Of a DNA stretch of 64,000 bases, positions 17,238 through 24,989 are shown one piece after another. Origin of the DNA: CAYSRJ01 sp964521865 (lineage in GTDB: Bacteria > Spirochaetota > B62-G9 > DRHN01); the NCBI GenBank assembly GCA_964521865.1, contig CAZFTJ010000009.1, forward strand, positions 1 through 64,000. Direction: 5' to 3'. Under the pieces are notes generated by a model. The model saw only the letters and a program-made list of their open reading frames with translations, was not told where the DNA came from and made no database searches. Numbering within the stretch: the stretch's first letter is position 1; each line of letters opens with the position of its first letter. The translations under genes were made by a program, and so were the position numbers.

Positions 17238-17270
17238 TAAATCGAAATCGAATACTTCGGGGGAGAACGT

Positions 17271-18284
17271 ATGGCTTTGTTAAAAACATCGTATATGGGT
17301 ATAGGGCTGGATAACCCGATTATTGCGGGTGCATGCAGTATGACGATGAATCTCGGCAGTATCAAGAAAATAGAGGAGGCCGGCGCCGGAGCCCTTGTGA
17401 TCGCTTCTCTCTTCGAGGAGCAGATACAGCTCGAACAGCTGAAGCTCGAGGAGGAGCTCGAACAGATCAAGTATAGAAATCCGGAGATGATTGAGATATT
17501 TCCCGAGCTCGAGCATGCCGGACCTCAGGAGCACCTTATGTGGATCAAAAGAGCGAGGGAGGCTGTCGATATACCGGTTATCGCGAGCCTCAATGCGGTA
17601 AACCGCGAGACGTGGGTTGAGTATGCCGTACTGCTCGAGGAAACAGGCGTAAACGGCCTCGAGCTCAATTTCTTTGCAACACCGAGCGATTTCGACAAAG
17701 CCGGGACCGCAGTAGAGGATGAGCAGCTGGCCGTTTTAAAAGAGGTGAAGAAGAAGATCAAGATACCGATCAGCGTTAAGCTGAGCATTTACTACTCGAA
17801 TCCGCTTCACTTCATTAAAAAAGTCGACGCACTTGGTGTTGACGGTTTTGTACTCTTCAACCGTTTTTTCCAGCCGGACATCGATATCGACGAAGAAAAA
17901 AATATCTTCCCCTTCAATTTCAGCCATGAAACGGACTACCGTCTGCCGCTTCGCTATGCGGGACTCCTGTTCGGAAATATCAGGGGGAGCATCTGCAGCA
18001 GCAGGGGGATAATGCACGGCAAAGACGTTATTAAGATGATACTTGCGGGCGCAGACTGTATACAGTGCGTGAGCACGATGTATATAAACAAAGTCCACCA
18101 CATAAAGACCATGCTTTCGGATATCGAAAAATGGATGGATGAAAAAGGGTATGCCGACCTCAAGAGTTTCAGAGGCAAAATGAGCAGGAAGAACAGCAGC
18201 GACCCGTGGACCTACACGCGCGCCCAGTACGTAAAGCTGCTCGTACGGCCGGAGCAGTTCCTCAGAAACCCAAAAACGATATAA
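17271..18284 (+). CDS. Dihydroorotate dehydrogenase-like flavoprotein, 337 aa
   Basis: TIM-barrel FMN protein of the DHODH/dihydropyrimidine-dehydrogenase superfamily. The N-terminus NPIIAGACSMTMN, the strand VKLSIYY and the phosphate-binding region near AGADCIQCVSTMY match. The NxSCPN catalytic-loop signature of true class 1 DHODs is not present (the region reads ELNFFATPSDFD), so it is the frequently annotated DHOD-like paralogue of unknown substrate rather than PyrD. A long charged helix (QIQLEQLKLEEELEQIK) follows the first barrel unit. GGGGGAGAA precedes ATG 17271. No pyrimidine genes are nearby. Confidence 0.85.
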   Translation: MALLKTSYMGIGLDNPIIAGACSMTMNLGSIKKIEEAGAGALVIASLFEEQIQLEQLKLEEELEQIKYRNPEMIEIFPELEHAGPQEHLMWIKRAREAVDIPVIASLNAVNRETWVEYAVLLEETGVNGLELNFFATPSDFDKAGTAVEDEQLAVLKEVKKKIKIPISVKLSIYYSNPLHFIKKVDALGVDGFVLFNRFFQPDIDIDEEKNIFPFNFSHETDYRLPLRYAGLLFGNIRGSICSSRGIMHGKDVIKMILAGADCIQCVSTMYINKVHHIKTMLSDIEKWMDEKGYADLKSFRGKMSRKNSSDPWTYTRAQYVKLLVRPEQFLRNPKTI

Positions 18285-18502
18285 TTCCGGTACAAATTCA
18301 TAGCACATAATACATCCGATATCGGGATGTTTTACATCCGGTATGCGCAGGGCGATTGAACCTGGTTCATTTGAAAAGTTGCACAGGTTGGAGGCCGTAC
18401 ATACCATTAGGCGGGAACGGGCCCGTATGGCGAAACGCGACCTCTCTTCGGACTTCGCATACCCTAATAAGGTTAGACTTTTCAAACGTATTCGTTATAT
18501 TT

Positions 18503-18550
18503 AATGCCGCCGTCAAGCGGCATTATCCGGACGAAAAATGTCCGGATAAT
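18503..18550 (+). repeat. Palindromic intergenic repeat, copy A
   Basis: Two nested hairpins share the bases ATT: AATGCCGC/GCGGCATT (18503-18524) and ATTATCCGGAC/GTCCGGATAAT (18522-18550) with loop GAAAAAT. The CCGC…GCGGCATTATCCGG part recurs at 63596-63637, and the ATTATCCGGA/TCCGGATAAT arms recur at 50211-50239 and 51963-51991. Confidence 0.75.
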
Positions 18551-18614
18551 CTCCGCGACATGCAAGCGGGGGTTATGTCCGCTCAACTGAATTTGTCGAC
18601 AAATCATGGTGCCA

Positions 18615-18676
18615 GCACCGGCGGTACTTACAGCATCTTCGACATTATCTGGATGCGAAGCGTCAGGACACTATAC
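18615..18676 (+). repeat. 9-nt array (3 units) plus decayed palindromic repeat, copy B
   Basis: Units GCACCGGCG, GTACTTACA and GCATCTTCG (18615-18641) are followed by ACATTATCTGGATGCGAAGCGT, a diverged form of the palindrome at 50211-50239 in the same orientation and with the same preceding unit GCATCTTCG. The right arm has decayed (TCAGGA instead of TCCGGA). Confidence 0.6.
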
Positions 18677-18699
18677 TAATGTACTGAAGGAGTCGAGCG

Positions 18700-19851
18700 A
18701 TGATAACGGGGATTCCGGCGGAGAGCTATCCCGATGAGCAAAGGGTGGCGATTATCCCGGCCCATGTGCCTGCGCTCATCAATGCGGGAGTTGAAGTGCA
18801 TGTGCAGAAAGATGCGGGCAGGGCGGCAGGTTTTTCTGACAATTCCTATAGAGAAAAAGGTGCAAGGATTGCAAACGACAGAAAAAAACTTTTTGCCGCA
18901 GCAGACATCATCCTGCAGGTGCGGGCAGCGGGGGCCAACCCTGAAAACGGACTGCAGGATATAAGACTCATGAACAAAGGCGCCGTGCTCATCGGTTTTC
19001 TGAATCCTTATTCATCCACCGACATGCTCAATGCTCTCGCCGAAGCGTATGTCACCTCATTCGCGATGGAACTCATCCCGCGGATTACGCGGGCCCAGAG
19101 CATGGACGCCCTTTCCTCGATGGCGTCAATTTCCGGGTATAAGGCAACCCTCATGGCCGCATGCCTGCTGCCGAGACTGTATCCGATGATGATGACTGCG
19201 GCGGGCACCATCACACCGGCTCATGTATTCGTTATAGGCGCCGGCGTCGCCGGACTGCAGGCGATTGCAACTGCGCATCGGGTGGGGGCTGTTGTAAATG
19301 CATACGATGTGCGGCCCGCGGTCAAAGAACAGGTCGAAAGCCTCGGTGCGAAGTTCGTTGAGTTGAATCTGGAAAGCGAAACCGCTCAGGATAAAAGCGG
19401 GTACGCGAGAGAGATGAGCAAACAGTTCTACGATAAACAGCGGGAGCTCATGATTCGGATTATTGAAGAGAGTGATGTCGTAATCAGCACCGCTTCGGTA
19501 CCCGGAAAAAAAGCTCCTCTCCTCATTACCGAAGAGATGGTCAAGTCTATGAGACCCGGTTCGGTTATCGTCGATCTTGCCGCCGAACAGGGAGGGAATT
19601 GTACGCTTACGAAACCCGGCCGAACCGTTGAGAAATACGAAGTTCATATCGTCGGGCCGGTGAATCTCCCGGCAACGATGCCGTACCATGCGAGTCAGCT
19701 TTATTCTAAAAATGTGAGCTCTTTCCTGCTGCCGCTTATCAAGGAAAACTGTCTTGATCTGAGCTGCAGGGATGAAATTGCAGCCGAGACACTTCTGACT
19801 CATGAGGGAAAGGTGGTAAACGAGAGGGTAAAACAGGCCCGTGGCCTGTAG
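18700..19851 (+). CDS. pntAA: NAD(P) transhydrogenase, alpha subunit part 1
   Basis: NAD(H)-binding domain I of the proton-translocating transhydrogenase, a 383-aa soluble protein. It starts with the alanine-dehydrogenase/PNT N-terminal domain (IPAESYPDEQRVAIIPAHV), then the Rossmann region VIGAGVAGLQAIATAHRVGAVVNAYDVRP near residue 180. The loop region after STASVPGKKAPLLITEEMV is typical. GAAGGAG precedes ATG 18700. It is the first of three genes (pntAA, pntAB, pntB), the split arrangement common outside enterobacteria. The complex couples proton motive force to NADP reduction by NADH. Confidence 0.95.
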   Translation: MITGIPAESYPDEQRVAIIPAHVPALINAGVEVHVQKDAGRAAGFSDNSYREKGARIANDRKKLFAAADIILQVRAAGANPENGLQDIRLMNKGAVLIGFLNPYSSTDMLNALAEAYVTSFAMELIPRITRAQSMDALSSMASISGYKATLMAACLLPRLYPMMMTAAGTITPAHVFVIGAGVAGLQAIATAHRVGAVVNAYDVRPAVKEQVESLGAKFVELNLESETAQDKSGYAREMSKQFYDKQRELMIRIIEESDVVISTASVPGKKAPLLITEEMVKSMRPGSVIVDLAAEQGGNCTLTKPGRTVEKYEVHIVGPVNLPATMPYHASQLYSKNVSSFLLPLIKENCLDLSCRDEIAAETLLTHEGKVVNERVKQARGL

Positions 19852-19901
19852 GCAGGTGTACGGTTTTTCGTGTAAATTATATCCGTTAACAGGAGAATGA
19901 T

Positions 19902-20183
19902 ATGGATAATTTCACCCTGATCCTCACGATCTTTGTGCTTGCCGTATTTGTCGGATTCGAAGTAATAACCAAGGTGCCGCCCATGCTCCATACCCCGCTT
20001 ATGTCGGGTTCGAACGCTATATCAGGCATAACTCTGGTGGGGGCTTTGCTTGCGGCAGGTTCGCATAAAACAATGCTTACCATGATGCTCGGGTTTCTGG
20101 CGGTGATATGTGCGACTACCAACGTTGTCGGCGGGTTTGTTGTAACGCACCGTATGCTTACAAAATTCAGGAGAAAGGACTGA
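19902..20183 (+). CDS. pntAB: NAD(P) transhydrogenase, alpha subunit part 2
   Basis: 93-aa membrane protein supplying the membrane helices that in E. coli are the C-terminal part of PntA. Three to four hydrophobic helices are visible. The family stretch GFEVITKVPPMLHTPLMSGSNAISGITLVGAL is near-canonical. AACAGGAGAA precedes the ATG. It lies 50 bp after pntAA and ends 3 bp before pntB, indicating tight co-translation. Confidence 0.95.
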   Translation: MDNFTLILTIFVLAVFVGFEVITKVPPMLHTPLMSGSNAISGITLVGALLAAGSHKTMLTMMLGFLAVICATTNVVGGFVVTHRMLTKFRRKD

Positions 20184-20186
20184 ATT

Positions 20187-21575
20187 ATGCCGGAAAGTAT
20201 TGTAAATCTCATCTATCTTCTGGCATCGTGCCTTTTTATCATAGACCTGAGAGGTCTTGCACATCCGAAAACGGCAACACGCGGTAATTTGCTCGGTGCT
20301 TCCGGTATGTTTCTTGCCGTTGTTGTGACACTCCTGGACCGTAAAATAGTGAGCTATGAAATTATCGCCGCAGGCATGGTCATCGGCTCGCTTGTCGGTG
20401 TGATCCTTGCGCTCAAGATACGGATGACAGACATGCCGCAGCTCGTTGGTATGTTCAACGGGTTCGGCGGCGGCGCGTCTCTTCTCGTTGCAGGCGCTGT
20501 GCTCATTGAAACTACGATGATTATGAAAACTCCCTCGCTCCGGTTTTCCATTGCCACGTGTGCATCAGGGATAATCGGTGCAGTTACCTTCTGGGGGAGC
20601 CTCGTGGCATTCGGAAAACTTCAGGGGATCTTTGCCGCAAGACCCGTACGGTACAGAGGAGAGCAGGTTATAAAGACGGTTCTTTTTCTGGGTGCGATTT
20701 TTTTGGGTGTGCTGGTTGTCCTCAAACCTGCCGACGCGAAGTGGTACTGGTTTCTTGTGGCCGTTTCCTCGATTCTCGGCATCATACTTACCATTGCCAT
20801 AGGTGGAGCCGATATGCCGGTGGTAATCGCTTTGCTCAACGCCTACTCGGGGCTTGCAGCAGCAGCCACAGGCTTTGTTCTCTCCAACGCCGTTCTGATC
20901 ATCTCAGGTTCGCTCGTCGGGGCATCCGGCATCATCCTGACTAGAATTATGTGCAGGGCTATGAACCGTTCTCTTCAGAACGTTTTGTTCGGAGGGGTCG
21001 GTGCTCCCGTGGAGGGTCCGCCTGAAGAGGACATGTACGCCGGGAAGACAACCTCCACATCGGCGGAAGAGGTGGCAATGATACTGAAATCGGCCCGCCG
21101 CGTTGTCTTCGTGCCGGGGTACGGCATGGCGGTGGCAAAGGCCCAGCATCTGGTGCGGGTGCTGTATCAGCTTTTAGAGGCCGATGGAGTTGAGGTCGAG
21201 TTCGCGATTCATCCCGTGGCAGGAAGGATGCCGGGACATATGAATGTTCTGCTTGCTGAGGAAAATATACCGTACGACAGGCTCAAGGAGCTCGAGGTAA
21301 TAAACCCGACCTTTGAAAAGACCGATGTATCGATCGTTATCGGGGCGAACGATGTGGTAAACCCCATCGCGCGGGAAGAATCGAACAGCCCGCTTGCGGG
21401 CATGCCGATACTCAACGTGGACAAATCGCGCACTGTTGTGGTAATCAAGCGGAGTCTGGCTCCCGGGTTTGCCGGTGTTCCAAATCCGCTTTTCGCTGCG
21501 GATAATACCCTGATGTTTTTCGGCGACGGGCAGAAATGTGTGCAGGACCTGATCACCGCCTATAAAGAGGCGTAG
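20187..21575 (+). CDS. pntB: NAD(P) transhydrogenase, beta subunit
   Basis: 462-aa subunit. The N-terminal two thirds are membrane helices forming the proton channel (GxxLG, DMPQLVGMFNGFGGGAS, GADMPVVIALLNAYSGLAAAATGF). The C-terminal domain III binds NADP(H): VPGYGMAVAKAQH, FAIHPVAGRMPGHMNVLLAE, GANDVVNP and GFAGVPNPLF are all diagnostic. AGGAGAAAGGA, inside the end of pntAB, is its ribosome-binding site. A short perfect hairpin (ATAACGA/TCGTTAT, 21609-21625) follows between it and the convergent permease gene. Confidence 0.96.
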   Translation: MPESIVNLIYLLASCLFIIDLRGLAHPKTATRGNLLGASGMFLAVVVTLLDRKIVSYEIIAAGMVIGSLVGVILALKIRMTDMPQLVGMFNGFGGGASLLVAGAVLIETTMIMKTPSLRFSIATCASGIIGAVTFWGSLVAFGKLQGIFAARPVRYRGEQVIKTVLFLGAIFLGVLVVLKPADAKWYWFLVAVSSILGIILTIAIGGADMPVVIALLNAYSGLAAAATGFVLSNAVLIISGSLVGASGIILTRIMCRAMNRSLQNVLFGGVGAPVEGPPEEDMYAGKTTSTSAEEVAMILKSARRVVFVPGYGMAVAKAQHLVRVLYQLLEADGVEVEFAIHPVAGRMPGHMNVLLAEENIPYDRLKELEVINPTFEKTDVSIVIGANDVVNPIAREESNSPLAGMPILNVDKSRTVVVIKRSLAPGFAGVPNPLFAADNTLMFFGDGQKCVQDLITAYKEA

Positions 21576-21665
21576 CGGTCGGCTGGAAGTGACCTGGATT
21601 ATTCATCGATAACGAACGTCGTTATGAGGTATTCGGAAAGTATCACGGATGGAAATCAACCGATT

Positions 21666-22496
21666 TTATTTGATTGCGCCCAGGGTAAGACCTTTTACAA
21701 GGTGTTTTTGCACCAGAATCGTGAAAATGATTACCGGCACTAGTGCAAGTACGCCGCCGGCAGTCATGTATCCCCAGTTGATGCCTGTTTCCTTCATAAA
21801 TCCGATAATTCCTACCGGTAATGTGACTGCTTTTGTCCCGGTCAGAATGAGGGCAAATAGAAATTCGTTCCATGAAAAAATAAAGATTAAAATAGCGGTT
21901 GCCGCCAATCCCGGAGCTACCAGCGGAATGGCCATTTTACGAAACACTTCGAATTCAGAGCATCCATCGATCAATGCGCTTTCTTCTATTTCACGGGGGA
22001 TATCTTCAAAAAATCCCTTCATCATCCAGACGACAAAGGGCAGGTTGAAGGTCAGATAGATTATAACCAGCGCCCATGGAGTGTCGAGAAGGCGTATTTT
22101 CTTCATAATTATGTATATCGGTATAATCGCTGCCACAGGCGGCATCATCCTGATGGAGAGTATCCAGAACGATAAATTTTCAGAGCCCTTAAATCGAAAA
22201 CGTGCAAGGCCGTACGCTGCCATTGACCCGAGGGCAAGCGAGACGGCCGTATTTACAGACGCTACTATGAGACTGTTGAGCATGTATCGCGCAAGGGAAG
22301 ATGTCTTGAAAATTTCTCTGTAGTTGCCCAATGTCGGTTTAAATATCCACTTTGGCGGAAAGCTGAGGGCGTCGACTTCGGTTTTTATTGAGGTTAAGAA
22401 GAGAATAATTGGAGGGAAAAGAATTAGAAAAAAAACGATTACAGTCACCAGTATAAAAATGATTTTTTTGGCTGTTTTTATCGTTCCATACTGCAT
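21666..22496 (-). CDS. Sugar ABC transporter permease, MalG/CUT1 type, 276 aa
   Basis: Inner-membrane permease with six hydrophobic segments and the EAA loop ESALIDGCSEFEVFRKMAIPLVAPG near residue 190. The C-terminal EKG-type ending (QKHLVKGLTLGAIKG-like: HLVKGLTLGAIK) is typical of MalG-like CUT1 permeases. It starts 3 bp after the stop of the MalF-type gene, so the two are translationally coupled. It is the last gene of the seven-gene KDG/hexuronate-like cluster. Confidence 0.93.
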   Translation of the reverse strand: MQYGTIKTAKKIIFILVTVIVFFLILFPPIILFLTSIKTEVDALSFPPKWIFKPTLGNYREIFKTSSLARYMLNSLIVASVNTAVSLALGSMAAYGLARFRFKGSENLSFWILSIRMMPPVAAIIPIYIIMKKIRLLDTPWALVIIYLTFNLPFVVWMMKGFFEDIPREIEESALIDGCSEFEVFRKMAIPLVAPGLAATAILIFIFSWNEFLFALILTGTKAVTLPVGIIGFMKETGINWGYMTAGGVLALVPVIIFTILVQKHLVKGLTLGAIK

Positions 22497-22499
22497 CAG

Positions 22500-23411
22500 T
22501 TATCCCCCCATTGCATAGATGCCGCGGGAACGGATTGTTCTCACGAGGATCATGGATATTATAGTCACAATTATTACGATGAGCCAGGACAGAGCAGAGG
22601 CATACCCCATATGGAAAAATTTGAAACCATACCGGTATGTGTAGTAGTTCATTGTTTCAGTGCTCATGCCGGGTCCCCCCTGCGTCAGCACAAAGATTAG
22701 GTCGAATGTCTTGAATGAATCCATCAGTCTGATAAGAATTGCTACGATAAGCACAGGACTGAGAAGGGGTAGTGTAATAAAACGAAATGTTTGCCAGTTC
22801 GTGGCTCCGTCGACATGAGCGGCTTCAAAAGGTTCCCGCGGGAGGGCCTGTAACCCTGCGAGCAAAATTAAAGCCATGAAGGGAGTCCACTCCCAGGTAT
22901 CGGCCATCATAACGGAGGGCAGTGCTGTCCGCGGCATTCCGGTCCAATTGACCGGAGGGAGATGAAACAGCTTGAGAAAATAATTGAGCATGCCGAGATC
23001 TGGATTATACATGAGCCGCCATATGATTCCAACGACAATCGGCGTCATTATTGCTGGTATTACCAGCGTGGTACGGAGAAATCCGATAATCTTTCGGGTG
23101 ATTCGATTTAGTATAAGCGCAACTACAAGACCAAGAAAAAGCTGTAATGGAACTGTACCGAGTAAATAGAAAACCGTAACTTTAAGAGAGGTACGAAAAT
23201 AGGGGTCCTGAAAGAGGATGGTAGCGAAGTTGCCCAGTCCCTTCCAATTCCACCCCCCCGCTCTTATGATATTCCATTCGTGAAGGCTGAGGCTCAGAGA
23301 AAAAATAAGTGGAAAAATAACTATACAGAGAAGCACCATAACTGCAGGGGCGACAAATAAAACCCAGGTGTACTTTTGTTTTTTTATATTGTGTAATAGG
23401 TGAAGCTTCAA
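22500..23411 (-). CDS. Sugar ABC transporter permease, MalF/UgpA type, 303 aa
   Basis: First permease subunit, with a long first helix (YTWVLFVAPAVMVLLCIVIFPLIF) and the EAA loop EAAHVDGATNWQTFRFITLPLLSP near residue 215. The start is TTG at 23409-23411: GGGAGG lies 7 nt upstream. Another in-frame TTG twelve codons earlier falls inside the intercistronic hairpin and has no such site. It precedes the MalG-type gene by 3 bp. It follows the binding-protein gene after a hairpin that should lower permease expression relative to the binding protein. Confidence 0.9.
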   Translation of the reverse strand: MKLHLLHNIKKQKYTWVLFVAPAVMVLLCIVIFPLIFSLSLSLHEWNIIRAGGWNWKGLGNFATILFQDPYFRTSLKVTVFYLLGTVPLQLFLGLVVALILNRITRKIIGFLRTTLVIPAIMTPIVVGIIWRLMYNPDLGMLNYFLKLFHLPPVNWTGMPRTALPSVMMADTWEWTPFMALILLAGLQALPREPFEAAHVDGATNWQTFRFITLPLLSPVLIVAILIRLMDSFKTFDLIFVLTQGGPGMSTETMNYYTYRYGFKFFHMGYASALSWLIVIIVTIISMILVRTIRSRGIYAMGG

Positions 23412-23432
23412 ACGATTGCCTCCCTGAAACAG

Positions 23433-23460
23433 GAGGGGGCGGAACAAATCGAGCCCCCTC
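23433..23460 (-). terminator. Intercistronic hairpin (attenuator) between binding protein and permease
   Basis: An 8-bp GC-rich stem (GAGGGGGC 23433-23440, GCCCCCTC 23453-23460) with a 12-nt loop lies just after the binding-protein stop codon in the direction of transcription. On the plus strand a T-rich run follows; on the minus strand no pure T-run follows. It is best read as a partial terminator/3'-end stabiliser giving excess binding protein, a known feature of ABC importer operons. Confidence 0.6.
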
Positions 23461-23474
23461 TGTTTTTCTTTATC

Positions 23475-24839
23475 CTACTTTATGAAATCCCACTTTTTCA
23501 TGATGAACTGAAATTTATTATTAGCCTCGTTTAGTGCCCTTTTCGAACTCTTCGAGCCTGTCATGGCCTCTGAGAGCGCTACTTCAAGCGCGTCTGCAAG
23601 CTCTGAATAAGGAGCAATTCGTGGGCGCCCTTTTGCTATGGGCAGAGATTCAAGCATACCTGTATACTCGATGTATTTTTTCTGTATAGCCGGATCTTCA
23701 AGCCCGGAAAAACGCGAGCCCGGCTGGCTGTAGGCCAATCTTGGGTCCAGTTCGGGTGATGATGCCCATACGATAAACTCCCAGGCTGCTTCCTTATTTT
23801 TCGAATCTTTGGGAATCTCCAGGCTCCAGCCGCCGAAGGTAGGAGTTCTCTTTATAGAACCATCAGGTTGTTTTTCGCCGGGGATAAGGGTGAATTCGAA
23901 TTTGCCGACAATTTTAGATTTTTTCGGATCGTAAAACGTCGGGGCGGCATTCTGCCACTGAATCGTCATTGCAGCTGTTCCCTGGGCAAAGGCACGCGCA
24001 TTCTCATCCCAGTCATATGTTAGTACTCCCGGGGGTGCATATGGAATGAGAGACTTGAAGTAGTCTAATGCTGCCACAGCCTCTCTGCTGTCTATGGTGG
24101 GACGGTAGTTGCTGTCGTACCATTCTCCTCCGAAAGACCACAGAATATTATCGTAGGTGCACTGCAGCTGCACACCTCTTCTGCCCATAAAGGTTATACC
24201 GTATACCCCCGGTTCCTTTAGATTGAGCCTTTTTGCCGTATCGCGCAATTCTTCCCAGGTCTGGGGCACTTTTACACCGTATTTTTTGAAAATATCAGTA
24301 CGGTAGTGGAGCCCGAATACCGCCTGTATACAGGGAAGTCCGAAAATCTTGTCCTCCCACATTCCCTGTTCAGATACCACAGCGGGAATAAAATCGTCGA
24401 GAGCAAGGGTCTTGTGGTCTGTTCTGAGAATAAACTCCTCCACGGGGATGGTCCACCCTTCACCTGCATACTGGCCGACCCATACACAGTCAACATCAAC
24501 GACATCGTATGCTCCTGTCCCCTGGGTGAGTGCTACCATTTGTTTTTCCTGCAGTGTGGGATAGGCGAGAAGGTTGAAATTGACCTTTATTCCCGTCTTC
24601 CTCGTGAATTCACCGGCAAGTTTTGAGATTGCCTCGTTACGAGGTTCAGCAACCATGGCGACATTAATCGTCGTTCCTGCCCAGGGCTTCTGAGTATAAG
24701 TTCCGAACTTGAAACCTTTTGGTACTTTGATCATGTGCCTGACCTCTTCATAACCAAAGGTGGAAAAAACCACTCCAATTACAAGCACAGATGCAACGAA
24801 AACACCGAGCACAACCTTTAAGTATTTTTTGCTTCTCAT
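23475..24839 (-). CDS. Sugar ABC transporter substrate-binding protein, CUT1 type, 454 aa
   Basis: Secreted binding protein (SBP_bac_1 family). An N-terminal hydrophobic signal segment (MRSKKYLKVVLGVFVASVLVIGVVFSTFG) is present without a clear lipobox Cys, so it is cleaved or stays as a signal anchor. The mature part has the family pattern GTTINVAMVAEPRNEAISKLAGEFTRKTGIKVNF, then YDVVDVDCVWVGQYA, LPCIQAVFGLHYRTDIFKKYG and FGGWSLEIPKDSKNKEAAWEFI. AAGGAGG precedes the ATG. It is encoded with two permeases but no ATPase; a shared MsmX-type ATPase elsewhere is likely. Confidence 0.92.
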   Translation of the reverse strand: MRSKKYLKVVLGVFVASVLVIGVVFSTFGYEEVRHMIKVPKGFKFGTYTQKPWAGTTINVAMVAEPRNEAISKLAGEFTRKTGIKVNFNLLAYPTLQEKQMVALTQGTGAYDVVDVDCVWVGQYAGEGWTIPVEEFILRTDHKTLALDDFIPAVVSEQGMWEDKIFGLPCIQAVFGLHYRTDIFKKYGVKVPQTWEELRDTAKRLNLKEPGVYGITFMGRRGVQLQCTYDNILWSFGGEWYDSNYRPTIDSREAVAALDYFKSLIPYAPPGVLTYDWDENARAFAQGTAAMTIQWQNAAPTFYDPKKSKIVGKFEFTLIPGEKQPDGSIKRTPTFGGWSLEIPKDSKNKEAAWEFIVWASSPELDPRLAYSQPGSRFSGLEDPAIQKKYIEYTGMLESLPIAKGRPRIAPYSELADALEVALSEAMTGSKSSKRALNEANNKFQFIMKKWDFIK

Positions 24840-24885
24840 GTTTTGCCTCCTTGTTTTAATCTACCTTTGACAAGGTAAATTTTCT

Positions 24886-24905
24886 ACACAGAATATATTC
24901 TGTGT
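24886..24905. promoter_or_regulatory. Perfect 20-bp palindrome upstream of the binding-protein gene
   Basis: ACACAGAATATATTCTGTGT is a perfect dyad at 24886-24905, 46 bp before the ATG of the sugar-binding protein in the gap after the SDR gene. Its size and symmetry fit a dimeric repressor operator. The IclR-family protein of this cluster, or a LacI-type factor elsewhere, are candidates. As RNA it would form a 9-10-bp hairpin. Confidence 0.45.
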
Positions 24906-24989
24906 CGTGAAACTTTTTAAAAATATTGCCTTTTCATCACCTCCTTCTTTGCATTGATACTGGCTTGAGAATGACAGAGGTTGTAATGG

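Larger units (their letters stand above)
16748..17270. other. 523-bp divergent intergenic region
   Basis: No gene found. It contains the second copy of the shared promoter element (16807-16889, minus), a two-part hairpin at 17032-17073, a very AT-rich dyad at about 17098-17132 (arms TATAAC/GTTATA inside TATA runs), and a sigma-70-like promoter for the flavoprotein at 17210-17237. Base composition changes from AT-rich to GC-richer across this gap. Confidence 0.6.
18285..18699. repeat. 415-bp intergenic region with palindromic repeats
   Basis: No credible gene. It contains an imperfect long dyad with TTTGAAAAGT (18369-18378) facing ACTTTTCAAA (18477-18486), then repeat copy A (18503-18550), three 9-nt array units (18615-18641) and the decayed repeat copy B (18643-18676). 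The pntAA ribosome-binding site (AAGGAG) is at the end. Confidence 0.6.

Noticed and set aside
18470..18486. Integron attC-like core GTTAGAC in the spacer dyad
   Set aside because: The left partner core (RYYYAAC) is missing and no integrase or cassette array is nearby.
18356..18679. 107-codon plus-strand frame before pntAA
   Set aside because: It runs through the palindromic repeats and 9-nt units. Its end (…IFDIIWMRSVRTLY) parallels the frame across the repeat at 50130-50336, so it is repeat-derived, and it has no good ribosome-binding site.
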